A stretch of 30,192 nt of DNA from Eubacterium sp. CAG:841. Lineage in GTDB: Bacteria; Bacillota; Clostridia; Oscillospirales; CAG-272. The position numbers and the translations under genes are program-made. Location: positions 15,473-45,664 of the forward strand of contig FR898229.1 of the NCBI GenBank assembly GCA_000437375.1, given 5' to 3'. The notes beneath the pieces are model-generated. The model searched no databases. It was not told the origin of the DNA and saw nothing but the letters and a program-made list of their open reading frames with translations. Positions 24,262-30,192 of the stretch are shown piece after piece (the first letter of the stretch is position 1; each line of letters starts with the position of its first letter).

Positions 24262-24288
24262 AAAAAGCCACCCCGAAAGGTGGCTTTT
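24262..24288 (-). terminator. intrinsic terminator after the small acidic protein gene
   Basis: On the minus strand AAAAGCCACC pairs perfectly with GGTGGCTTTT (10 bp, 24263-24272 with 24279-24288) around a TTTCGG loop, and the 3' arm runs into TTTTTG. It starts 5 bases after the stop codon of the gene at 24293-24697. Confidence 0.92.
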
Positions 24289-24292
24289 ATCA

Positions 24293-24697
24293 TCAAAGCG
24301 CTTCGCTTCCCTCTTCCGGCTCGTCGTCGAAGATATTTTCAAAATCTTCCTCCGAACCGAAGTCCTCTTCGCCCTCGTCCTCATTCTTTTTTGCAAAGCA
24401 TGAATCTTTAAAAGCGTCAGAAACTCTTTTTGCGCATTTTGAAATGCCTGCGGAAACTTTGGCTATTCCGCCGGAAACATTCTGACGTATCGTTTCAACG
24501 TCTCCTCTTGTGGGAAGTCCGGCAAAGTTCACCGTGCAATCGCGGTGCTCGGTGCCGTCATCATCCGTTACCGTTTTCGTCTTTACCCTGAGAAGAAGCG
24601 AACGGATCTCATATTCGCCCGTTTCTTCGTTTTTCTCTGCGGCATAGGGCGTAAGAAGCGCAGCCGCCGCGAGGAACCATCCAAAACCTTTTTTCAT
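24293..24697 (-). CDS. hypothetical protein, possible signal or anchor sequence and acidic tail (134 aa)
   Basis: I do not recognise this protein. It starts MKKGFGWFLAAAALLTPYAA, which could be a short signal peptide or N-terminal anchor. A middle part (about 22-70) is beta-rich and charged (RSLLLRVKTKTVTDDDGTE, then CTVNFAGLPTRGD). Residues about 70-105 look helical with two cysteines, and the last 30 residues are highly acidic (EDEGEEDFGSEEDFENIFDDEPEE). The ATG at 24697 is chosen over one at 24706 because AAGGAGG lies at correct spacing only for the former. It lies 21 bases after the CPBP protease gene and shares its transcript, ending in a good terminator. The pairing might mean the protease acts on it, but this is speculation. 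Confidence 0.75.
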   Translation of the reverse strand: MKKGFGWFLAAAALLTPYAAEKNEETGEYEIRSLLLRVKTKTVTDDDGTEHRDCTVNFAGLPTRGDVETIRQNVSGGIAKVSAGISKCAKRVSDAFKDSCFAKKNEDEGEEDFGSEEDFENIFDDEPEEGSEAL

Positions 24698-24718
24698 AAA
24701 AAGCATCCTCCTTAATAT

Positions 24719-25822
24719 TTAATAATATATGATTGAAGTTATAAAGCTGATCGCCATTATCGCATAAAGGATTATAATCCCGACATTCGCATATGCTGCG
24801 ATCCTTACGTTTTTCGCCGATATATCATATTTACAGCCTTCAAGCGAAATGTTCTTTATGCCTTTTGCAAAGAACACTATGCCCGTCACCGCCGCACCGA
24901 ATACCACAAGCGATATAACTCCGAGAGCAATCATCGGGATTAAATATTTTCCTATCTTCGCCACAAGCTCCATTGCTTCCTCGTTTGACAGCTGCTTGCC
25001 TATGGATTCAAGCACCGAGCTGTATTCTTCATAATCTATCTTGCTTGAAATATATCCCGTCAGTATTCCGCAAACGCCGTTTATTATCATATGAAAAGAT
25101 ATCGTATACCATATATTTTTGGTCTTGCAGTACACGTATCCGAAAAGCAATCCGACGCCGAATGCATAAAAGAACTGCGAGAAGTTTCCGTGAACAAGTC
25201 CGAACGCAAGAGCCGAAGCAATTATCGCCGTTTTTTCACCATATGGCTGCATTCTGTCGATAAGAAGCTTTCTGAAAAGCAACTCTTCGAATATCGGAGC
25301 GATTATTACCATTGATATTGTGGAAATTATCCACGAGGCACCGTCAAGCGCGCTTGCGACCGGATTTTCTATCGAATGTCCGACAATAAGTCCGAGAACG
25401 CCGGTTACTATGTTTCCTACCCAATTTCCCGCATACATAAACGCAAACGCCATGCAAAGGTATTTCATCCACTTGCCGAACGTCAGCTTTGTTTTTGATC
25501 TTATGGAATCAACCGCAGTGTCAGGTCTTGAGAAAAGCAACATTATCGCCGCTATCGGCACGCCCACAAAATAAAATGCAACCGAATTGAGCACCGTTTC
25601 GTACCAGTTTGTCTGCTCAAGCTCCGGAAAATAATATCTTACTGCCATCATTGCGATCACAGCAAAAATATTTACGGCTATTATCATGACCGCGATCGAA
25701 AAAAACAGCCACGTCATCTTGCCGTAAAGCCTGCCGAACTTAAGCGGCGGTTTTACAATTTCAGGTTCGTATATCTGCTCAGTCGCTTCGTCCGTTCTTA
25801 TAATGTTGTTATCATTGTCCAT
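24719..25822 (-). CDS. CPBP-family intramembrane glutamic-type protease
   Basis: The 367-residue membrane protein belongs to the CPBP (CAAX protease/bacteriocin-processing, Abi) family. After a soluble N-terminal stretch of about 30 residues there are around eight predicted membrane spans. The active-site motifs are present: EELLFR (E179, E180, R184), FGLVHGNFSQ (H211) and HMIINGV (H244, N248). Such enzymes cut within membranes or trim lipoproteins, bacteriocins or regulators; the substrate here is unknown. The ATG at 25822 follows CGGAGG. It heads a two-gene unit with the acidic protein downstream and diverges from the nrd genes. Confidence 0.93.
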   Translation of the reverse strand: MDNDNNIIRTDEATEQIYEPEIVKPPLKFGRLYGKMTWLFFSIAVMIIAVNIFAVIAMMAVRYYFPELEQTNWYETVLNSVAFYFVGVPIAAIMLLFSRPDTAVDSIRSKTKLTFGKWMKYLCMAFAFMYAGNWVGNIVTGVLGLIVGHSIENPVASALDGASWIISTISMVIIAPIFEELLFRKLLIDRMQPYGEKTAIIASALAFGLVHGNFSQFFYAFGVGLLFGYVYCKTKNIWYTISFHMIINGVCGILTGYISSKIDYEEYSSVLESIGKQLSNEEAMELVAKIGKYLIPMIALGVISLVVFGAAVTGIVFFAKGIKNISLEGCKYDISAKNVRIAAYANVGIIILYAIMAISFITSIIYY

Positions 25823-25848
25823 TGAAATTCCTCCGAAGAAATCTTTAC

Positions 25849-25877
25849 ATTATATATAATACCATAAATCCTTGCAA
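25849..25877 (-). promoter_or_regulatory. probable sigma-A promoter for the CPBP protease unit
   Basis: On the minus strand TTGCAA (25872-25877) and TATAAT (25849-25854) are separated by 17 bases. The start would be near 25842, about 20 nt before the ATG. It is part of a 167-base divergent region shared with the nrdG promoter. Confidence 0.75.
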
Positions 25878-25925
25878 AAATAAATAGATAAACTGAAATT
25901 AAATTATTAATTTTTTTCCTGACTA

Positions 25926-25954
25926 TTGAAATGCCTCCCAATCTGTGATAACAT
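25926..25954 (+). promoter_or_regulatory. probable promoter for nrdG with extended -10
   Basis: TTGAAA (25926-25931) is followed after 17 bases by TAACAT (25949-25954) preceded by TG-A, an extended -10. The predicted start is near 25961, about 29 nt before the GTG start codon. No NrdR-like palindrome is visible at this promoter. Confidence 0.6.
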
Positions 25955-25989
25955 ACTTAACTGTAAACAATGCCAAAGGAGGAGCTCAA

Positions 25990-26682
25990 GTGAAAATATC
26001 CGGACTTCAGAAACTGACTCTCCTCGATTTTCCCGGAAAGACAGCCTGTACAGTTTTCCTCGGCGGATGTAATTTCCGTTGTCCGTTCTGCCACAACGCT
26101 TCGCTCGTTCTCGGCTCGGACGGCAGTGAAAATATACCCGAAGAAGAATTTCTTGCGTTTCTCGAAAGTCGCAGGAACCGTCTTGACGGCGTAGCCGTAA
26201 CGGGCGGAGAACCGCTGATATCGGACAATGCCGAAGCTCTTATAAAAAAGATTAAAGCGCTCGGTTTTGCTGTAAAACTCGACACGAACGGCACTTATTC
26301 CGAAAGGCTTTCTCGCCTCATCGAAAACGGGCTTGTCGATTATGTCGCCATGGATATAAAAAACAGTCCTCATAAATATGCAAAGACCATCGGACTTTCA
26401 TCGGCGCCTCTCGGAAAAATAGAAGAAAGCATACATCTTCTTATGAACGGAAAAGTCGGATATGAGTTCCGCACAACGCTTGTAAAAGGCTTTCATACGC
26501 AAGCGGATATTGAAACCATAGGTAAGTGGATAACGGGTGCAGAGCGGTGGTATCTGCAAGCGTTCAAGGACTCCGGAGAGCTTATCGGAGAAGGACTTGA
26601 AGGTTTTTCAAGAGAGGAATATCTGAGCTTTCTCGACACCGCGCGACGTTTTGTGCCAAATGCACAACTTCGGGGACTGTAA
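25990..26682 (+). CDS. nrdG: anaerobic ribonucleoside-triphosphate reductase activating protein
   Basis: This radical SAM enzyme installs the glycyl radical on NrdD. With the GTG at 25990, preceded by AAAGGAGGAG, it has 230 residues and begins KISGLQKLTLLDFPGKTACT after the initiator. The cluster cysteines are C27-x3-C31-x2-C34 in GGCNFRCPFCHN; VTGGEPL and KLDTNGT follow. This matches the NrdG2-type subfamily, which is longer than the E. coli protein. A frame running back to 25945 lacks a ribosome binding site and overlaps the promoter. It lies upstream of nrdD rather than downstream, and 178 bases with regulatory sites separate the two. Confidence 0.93.
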   Translation: MKISGLQKLTLLDFPGKTACTVFLGGCNFRCPFCHNASLVLGSDGSENIPEEEFLAFLESRRNRLDGVAVTGGEPLISDNAEALIKKIKALGFAVKLDTNGTYSERLSRLIENGLVDYVAMDIKNSPHKYAKTIGLSSAPLGKIEESIHLLMNGKVGYEFRTTLVKGFHTQADIETIGKWITGAERWYLQAFKDSGELIGEGLEGFSREEYLSFLDTARRFVPNAQLRGL

Positions 26683-26696
26683 TCTATATATTGTTC
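26681..26696 (+). promoter_or_regulatory. probable NrdR box, upstream copy
   Basis: The 16-mer AATCTATATATTGTTC agrees with the NrdR-box consensus (ACACWATATATWGTGT style) at 12 of 16 positions with a complete CTATATATTGT core. It overlaps the nrdG stop codon and starts exactly 42 bases before the second box, about four DNA turns, as expected for paired NrdR sites. Confidence 0.55.
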
Positions 26697-26722
26697 CGAT
26701 TTTTTAATAAATTGATATAAAA

Positions 26723-26738
26723 ACACAACATATTGTGT
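26723..26738 (+). promoter_or_regulatory. NrdR box, promoter-proximal copy
   Basis: ACACAACATATTGTGT is a near-perfect palindrome (ACACAA and TTGTGT arms, 4-base centre) that matches the NrdR operator. It ends 8 bases before the -35 element of nrdD. NrdR is the ATP/dATP-sensing repressor of ribonucleotide reductase genes; nrdR itself is not in this window. Confidence 0.8.
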
Positions 26739-26746
26739 AATCTCCC

Positions 26747-26775
26747 TTGACAACGCATTTTCAAAGTGGTAAGAT
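26747..26775 (+). promoter_or_regulatory. probable promoter for nrdD-trxB with extended -10
   Basis: TTGACA (26747-26752) is followed after 17 bases by TAAGAT (26770-26775) preceded by TG-G, an extended -10. Transcription would start near 26782, leaving an approximately 78-nt structured leader. The two NrdR boxes lie directly upstream. Confidence 0.7.
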
Positions 26776-26805
26776 TATATCACTGCGAAAAGCAATTGCG
26801 GTTTC

Positions 26806-26830
26806 GCCTCCCACGCACAGCGTCGGGGGC
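26806..26830 (+). promoter_or_regulatory. GC-rich hairpin in the nrdD leader
   Basis: GCCTCCCACGC pairs with GCGTCGGGGGC (11 positions, one mismatch, one G-U) around an ACA loop. An alternative stem GCGAAA/TTTCGC (26785-26790 with 26802-26807) overlaps its 5' end, so the two exclude each other. It is not followed by a T-run and the AGGAGG of nrdD begins 15 bases later. Role unknown. Confidence 0.5.
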
Positions 26831-26860
26831 TTCCGTTTGTCAATAGGAGGTTTTTTTATT

Positions 26861-29227
26861 ATGTATCAGGTCATTAAAAGAGACGGACAGATAGCGGATT
26901 TTGACATATCCAAAATATCGGTTGCCATAACAAAAGCTTTTGAAGCAATAGGCAAACAGTATCACCCATCCGTAATAGATTTTCTTGCGCTCAAAGTAAC
27001 TTCAAACTTCGAGCATAAGGTAAAAGACGGACTTGTCTCAGTTGAAGACATTCAGGACAGCGTTGAGTCCGTGCTTATTCAGGCGGGCTATGACGACGTT
27101 GCGAAAACGTATATTCTTTATCGTAAGCAGAGAGAAAAAATACGCAATATGAAGTCCACGATCCTTGACTACAAGGAACTTGTGAACAGTTATGTAAAAG
27201 CCATAGACTGGCGCGTAAAGGAAAACTCCACCGTAACTTATTCCGTAGGCGGACTTATTCTTTCAAACTCCGGCGCAATTACGGCAAACTATTGGCTTTC
27301 CGAAATATATGATGAAGAGATTGCAAACGCGCACAGAAGCGGCGATATTCACCTTCACGACCTTTCCATGCTCACAGGCTACTGCGCCGGCTGGTCGCTC
27401 AAGCAGCTTATTCAGGAAGGTCTCGGCGGCGTTGTAGGAAAAATAACCTCCTCTCCCGCAAGCCACCTTGCAACGCTCTGCAACCAGATGGTAAACTTTC
27501 TCGGCATAATGCAGAACGAATGGGCGGGCGCTCAGGCATTCTCTTCATTTGACACATACCTTGCGCCGTTCGTAAAAGTTGACAATCTCAGCTTCGACGC
27601 AGTCAAGAAGTGTATAGAATCATTCGTTTACGGCGTCAACACCCCGTCAAGATGGGGTACTCAGGCTCCGTTCTCGAACATTACCCTCGACTGGACGGTT
27701 CCCGCCGATCTTGCCGAAATGAATTGTATAGTCGGCGGCAAGGAAATGCCTTTCCGCTATAAAGACTGTAAAAAAGAAATGGATATGGTAAACCGCGCCT
27801 TCATCGAAATAATGATAGAGGGCGACGCCAACGGCAGAGGTTTCCAATATCCTATTCCCACATATTCCATCACCCGCGATTTCGACTGGTCAGAAACGGA
27901 GAACAACAAGCTTCTCTTTGAAATGACGGCGAAATACGGCACTCCGTACTTCTCAAACTACGTCAACTCCGACATGGAGCCGAGCGACGTACGTTCGATG
28001 TGTTGCCGTCTGCGTCTCGACCTTCGTGAACTGCGTAAAAAGTCGGGCGGCTTCTTCGGAAGCGGCGAATCGACAGGCTCCATCGGCGTTGTCACCATAA
28101 ACATTCCCCGCCTTGCATATCTCGCATCCGACAAGGAAGATTTCTACAAACGTCTTGACCATATAATGGACGTTGCAGCCCGTTCGCTCAGCGTAAAGAG
28201 AAAGGTTATAACAAAGCTTCTTGACGAAGGACTTTATCCTTATACAAAGCGTTATCTCGGAACATTTGCGAACCACTTCTCAACGATCGGTCTTGTCGGC
28301 ATGAACGAAGCCGGACTCAACGCAAAGTGGCTCAGAAAGGACATAACGCACAAGGAAACTCAGGAATTCGCAAAAGAGTGCCTGAACCATATGCGCAACC
28401 GTCTCTCCGACTATCAGGAACAGTACGGCGATCTCTACAACCTTGAAGCAACGCCTGCCGAGTCTACGGCTTATCGTCTTGCAAAGCACGACAAGCGCCG
28501 TTATCCCGATATCATAACCGCCGGAACGGAAGAAGCTCCGTACTACACAAACAGCTCTCATCTTCCCGTCGGTTATACGGAAGATATCTTTACCGCGCTC
28601 GACATTCAGGATGAACTTCAGACTCTCTACACCTCCGGCACGGTATTTCACGCCTTTCTCGGCGAAAAGCTTCCGGATTGGAAGTCGGCAGCTTCGCTCG
28701 TCCGTAAAATATCCGAAAATTACAGACTTCCTTATTATACGCTTTCACCCACATACTCGGTCTGCACCGAACACGGTTACATTCCCGGCGAAGTATATGA
28801 GTGCCCCATATGCAAAAAGAAAACGGAAGTTTACAGCCGTATAACAGGTTACTACCGTCCCGTTCAGAACTTCAACGACGGCAAGGCTCAGGAATTCTCC
28901 GAACGCAAGGAATATGTCATAGAACGTTCGCACCTCACGCACTTCGGCGTTCTCGAACACAAGGAACCTGAGCATAATTGTGAATGTCAGCCGAAGGCTG
29001 CGGCAAATCTGCTTTTCACAACAAAAACCTGCCCCAACTGCAAAATAGCAAAGGCTCTTCTTGAAAAAGCAGGCATCGCCTATGAAAATATTTACGCAAA
29101 CGAAAACGAAGATATGGCTAAGGCTTACGACATCGTAACGGCTCCCACTCTCGTGGTGCCGGACGGCGACGGAGTAAAGCGTCTCAAAGGCGTATCGGAA
29201 ATACGAAAATATATAGAATCGCTTTAA
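26861..29227 (+). CDS. nrdD: anaerobic (class III) ribonucleoside-triphosphate reductase with C-terminal redoxin-like domain
   Basis: NrdD makes deoxyribonucleotides without oxygen using a glycyl radical. The 788-residue protein has an N-terminal ATP-cone (about 1-92) for allosteric control, the catalytic barrel with a CC pair at 381-382 in RSMCCRLRLD, a metal-site region (C635, H638, C648, C651), and the glycyl radical motif RITGYYRPVQNFNDGK with G663. After residue 712 there is an extra thioredoxin/glutaredoxin-like domain of about 75 residues: FTTKTCPNCKIAKALLEKAG (C724, C727) and TAPTLVVPDG with the cis-proline. This suggests redoxin-driven rather than formate-driven reduction. The ATG at 26861 follows AGGAGG; a frame running back to 26747 covers the promoter and is rejected. 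It is followed after 5 bases by a thioredoxin reductase gene. Confidence 0.96.
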   Translation: MYQVIKRDGQIADFDISKISVAITKAFEAIGKQYHPSVIDFLALKVTSNFEHKVKDGLVSVEDIQDSVESVLIQAGYDDVAKTYILYRKQREKIRNMKSTILDYKELVNSYVKAIDWRVKENSTVTYSVGGLILSNSGAITANYWLSEIYDEEIANAHRSGDIHLHDLSMLTGYCAGWSLKQLIQEGLGGVVGKITSSPASHLATLCNQMVNFLGIMQNEWAGAQAFSSFDTYLAPFVKVDNLSFDAVKKCIESFVYGVNTPSRWGTQAPFSNITLDWTVPADLAEMNCIVGGKEMPFRYKDCKKEMDMVNRAFIEIMIEGDANGRGFQYPIPTYSITRDFDWSETENNKLLFEMTAKYGTPYFSNYVNSDMEPSDVRSMCCRLRLDLRELRKKSGGFFGSGESTGSIGVVTINIPRLAYLASDKEDFYKRLDHIMDVAARSLSVKRKVITKLLDEGLYPYTKRYLGTFANHFSTIGLVGMNEAGLNAKWLRKDITHKETQEFAKECLNHMRNRLSDYQEQYGDLYNLEATPAESTAYRLAKHDKRRYPDIITAGTEEAPYYTNSSHLPVGYTEDIFTALDIQDELQTLYTSGTVFHAFLGEKLPDWKSAASLVRKISENYRLPYYTLSPTYSVCTEHGYIPGEVYECPICKKKTEVYSRITGYYRPVQNFNDGKAQEFSERKEYVIERSHLTHFGVLEHKEPEHNCECQPKAAANLLFTTKTCPNCKIAKALLEKAGIAYENIYANENEDMAKAYDIVTAPTLVVPDGDGVKRLKGVSEIRKYIESL

Positions 29228-29232
29228 TACAA

Positions 29233-30141
29233 ATGCACGATATAATAATAATCGGCGCAGGCCCGGCGGGACTTACCGCCGCCCTGTACGCCCTGAGAGC
29301 GGGAAAAACCGTTCTCGTCCTTGAAAAATCAAACTTCGGCGGTCAGATGACATATTCGCCGAAAATAGAAAACTATCCCGGCTCAATGCAGCTCAGCGGA
29401 AATGAGCTTGCTGAGCAGCTTATAGAGCAGGTAATCTCTCACGGCGCAGACATCGAGCCCGAAGAAGTAACCGGAATAGAAGATCACGGCGAGACAAAAA
29501 AAGTTGTCACCACAAGCGGCAGCTTTGATTGCAAAGCCGTTATAATAGCATCCGGTGTAAAACACAGAATGACCGGCGCCGAAGGCGAAGAAAAATTTTT
29601 GGGTGAAGGAATATCGTTCTGCGCAGTATGCGACGGAGATTTTTATTCCGGAAAGGAAGTCGCGGTCATAGGCGGCGGAAACAGCGCCCTTCAGGAAGCC
29701 GTACTGCTCTCGGAAAAATGCAAAAAAGTCACGCTCGTTCAGAATCTTCCGTATTTCACGGGAGAAAAAAGACTGCTTGACGTCCTACGCGAAAGACCGA
29801 ATGTTGAATATATCACAGGCTCGACCGTAAAACGCTTTGAAGGCGACGGAAAGCTTTCCGCCGTCGTCATAGCGGATGAAAGCGGAAGGGAATCAACTCT
29901 CCGCGTCGACGGAGTATTTGTCGCGATAGGACTTGTTCCGTCAAACGGCACGTTTTCTTCCGTATGTGAGCTTGACGAGCGCGGATATATGGCATCCGGA
30001 GAGGATTGTCTTACAAAAACTCCCGGTGTATTTGTTGCGGGCGACTGCCGCGCAAAGAAAATAAGACAAATTACAACGGCTTGTGCCGACGGCTCGGTCG
30101 CCGCTCTTGCCGCTTGTAGTTTTATAGATTTGTCCATATAG
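29233..30141 (+). CDS. trxB: thioredoxin reductase-like flavoprotein
   Basis: The 302-residue protein has the thioredoxin reductase fold: FAD-binding GAGPAG (8-13), FGGQM, redox-active CAVC (C130, C133) in CAVCDGDFY, a second nucleotide-binding-like loop GGGNSA (147-152), and C-terminal GVFVAGDCR with ITTACADGSVAA. The HRRxxxR motif that normally follows the second loop and binds the NADPH phosphate is replaced by VQNLPYFTGEKRL, so the electron donor may be NADH, ferredoxin or another partner. No Shine-Dalgarno is visible before the ATG; with only 5 bases after the nrdD stop, translation is probably coupled. The likely acceptor is the CPNC redoxin domain of NrdD. The remaining 51 bases of the window hold no clear feature. 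Confidence 0.93.
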   Translation: MHDIIIIGAGPAGLTAALYALRAGKTVLVLEKSNFGGQMTYSPKIENYPGSMQLSGNELAEQLIEQVISHGADIEPEEVTGIEDHGETKKVVTTSGSFDCKAVIIASGVKHRMTGAEGEEKFLGEGISFCAVCDGDFYSGKEVAVIGGGNSALQEAVLLSEKCKKVTLVQNLPYFTGEKRLLDVLRERPNVEYITGSTVKRFEGDGKLSAVVIADESGRESTLRVDGVFVAIGLVPSNGTFSSVCELDERGYMASGEDCLTKTPGVFVAGDCRAKKIRQITTACADGSVAALAACSFIDLSI

Positions 30142-30192
30142 ATACAGAAAAAACCTCAGTTCTCCAAAACAAAAGCGGCACGGAAAAGTCCG

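Noticed and set aside
24088..24396. 102-codon minus-strand frame over the infC promoter region
   Set aside because: It spans a terminator, the infC promoter and the leader, is dominated by basic residues and lacks a ribosome binding site.
26785..26845. Possible mobile repeat element in the nrdD leader (GC-rich hairpin)
   Set aside because: No second copy, target duplication or transposase trace is visible in the window; it is kept as a leader hairpin only.
26747..26860. 38-codon N-terminal extension of NrdD
   Set aside because: It covers the -35 and -10 elements and the leader hairpin; the ATG at 26861 has AGGAGG and matches the family start MYQVIKRDG.
30142..30192. Possible terminator at the right edge (CGGA-AAAG-TCCG)
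   Set aside because: The stem is only 4 bp as visible and the window ends inside it, so no call can be made.
1..30192. CRISPR arrays, tRNA or rRNA genes, insertion sequences, prophage or defence genes
   Set aside because: I found no regularly spaced repeats, no cloverleaf-like intergenic sequence and no transposase, integrase or toxin-antitoxin gene; the gaps are short and explained by promoters, leaders and terminators.

Overview
The window looks like chromosomal core-genome DNA from an anaerobic, low-to-moderate GC Firmicute of the class Clostridia, probably in or near the Oscillospirales. This is inferred from gene content and gene order. Pointers are an oxygen-independent ribonucleotide reductase (nrdG, nrdD), clostridial-type neighbourhoods (rnc-Elp3-like radical SAM-smc-ftsY, a DUF512 radical SAM protein next to der, infC-rpmI-rplT-TrmH-dprA-topA), strong AGGAGG ribosome binding sites and sigma-A style promoters. 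I see no phage, transposon, CRISPR, tRNA or rRNA. Thirty protein genes fill almost all of the sequence, and no gene-free stretch exceeds about 300 bases.

Layout: bases 1-25822 are read entirely on the minus strand, so the order of transcription is right to left. From the right these are: a CPBP membrane protease and a small secreted or anchored acidic protein (25822-24293); the translation operon infC-rpmI-rplT behind a 150-nt attenuator leader (24182-22813); a TrmH/SpoU methyltransferase, dprA and topA (22786-18420); a tightly packed run of eleven genes plsX-rnc-radical SAM-smc-ftsY-rdgB-yhbY-yqeK-LCP-rsfS-leuS (18357-5448); yceD-rpmF followed by the DUF512 protein, der, a divergent plsY-like gene and rpsT (5386-733); and a 56-codon gene with a MarR regulator (701-17). 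From 25926 to the right end the plus strand carries nrdG-nrdD-trxB.

The genes combine ribosome maturation (der, rsfS, yhbY, rnc, IF-3, L20, L35, L32, S20), chromosome handling (smc, topA, dprA), membrane lipid entry (plsX, plsY-like), protein targeting (ftsY), nucleotide hygiene (rdgB, yqeK) and anaerobic dNTP synthesis.

The most informative parts are: (1) an infC leader with a terminator immediately before the ribosome binding site, an 8-nt perfectly complementary antiterminator partner, and an ATC start codon; (2) a class III ribonucleotide reductase whose C terminus carries a redoxin-like domain (CPNC), followed at once by a thioredoxin reductase that lacks the usual NADPH-specificity arginines, with two NrdR-box-like palindromes spaced 42 bp upstream; (3) a PlsY-like protein that has lost the glycine/asparagine-rich phosphate-loop motif. 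I did not find a clear-cut undescribed defence or mobile system.
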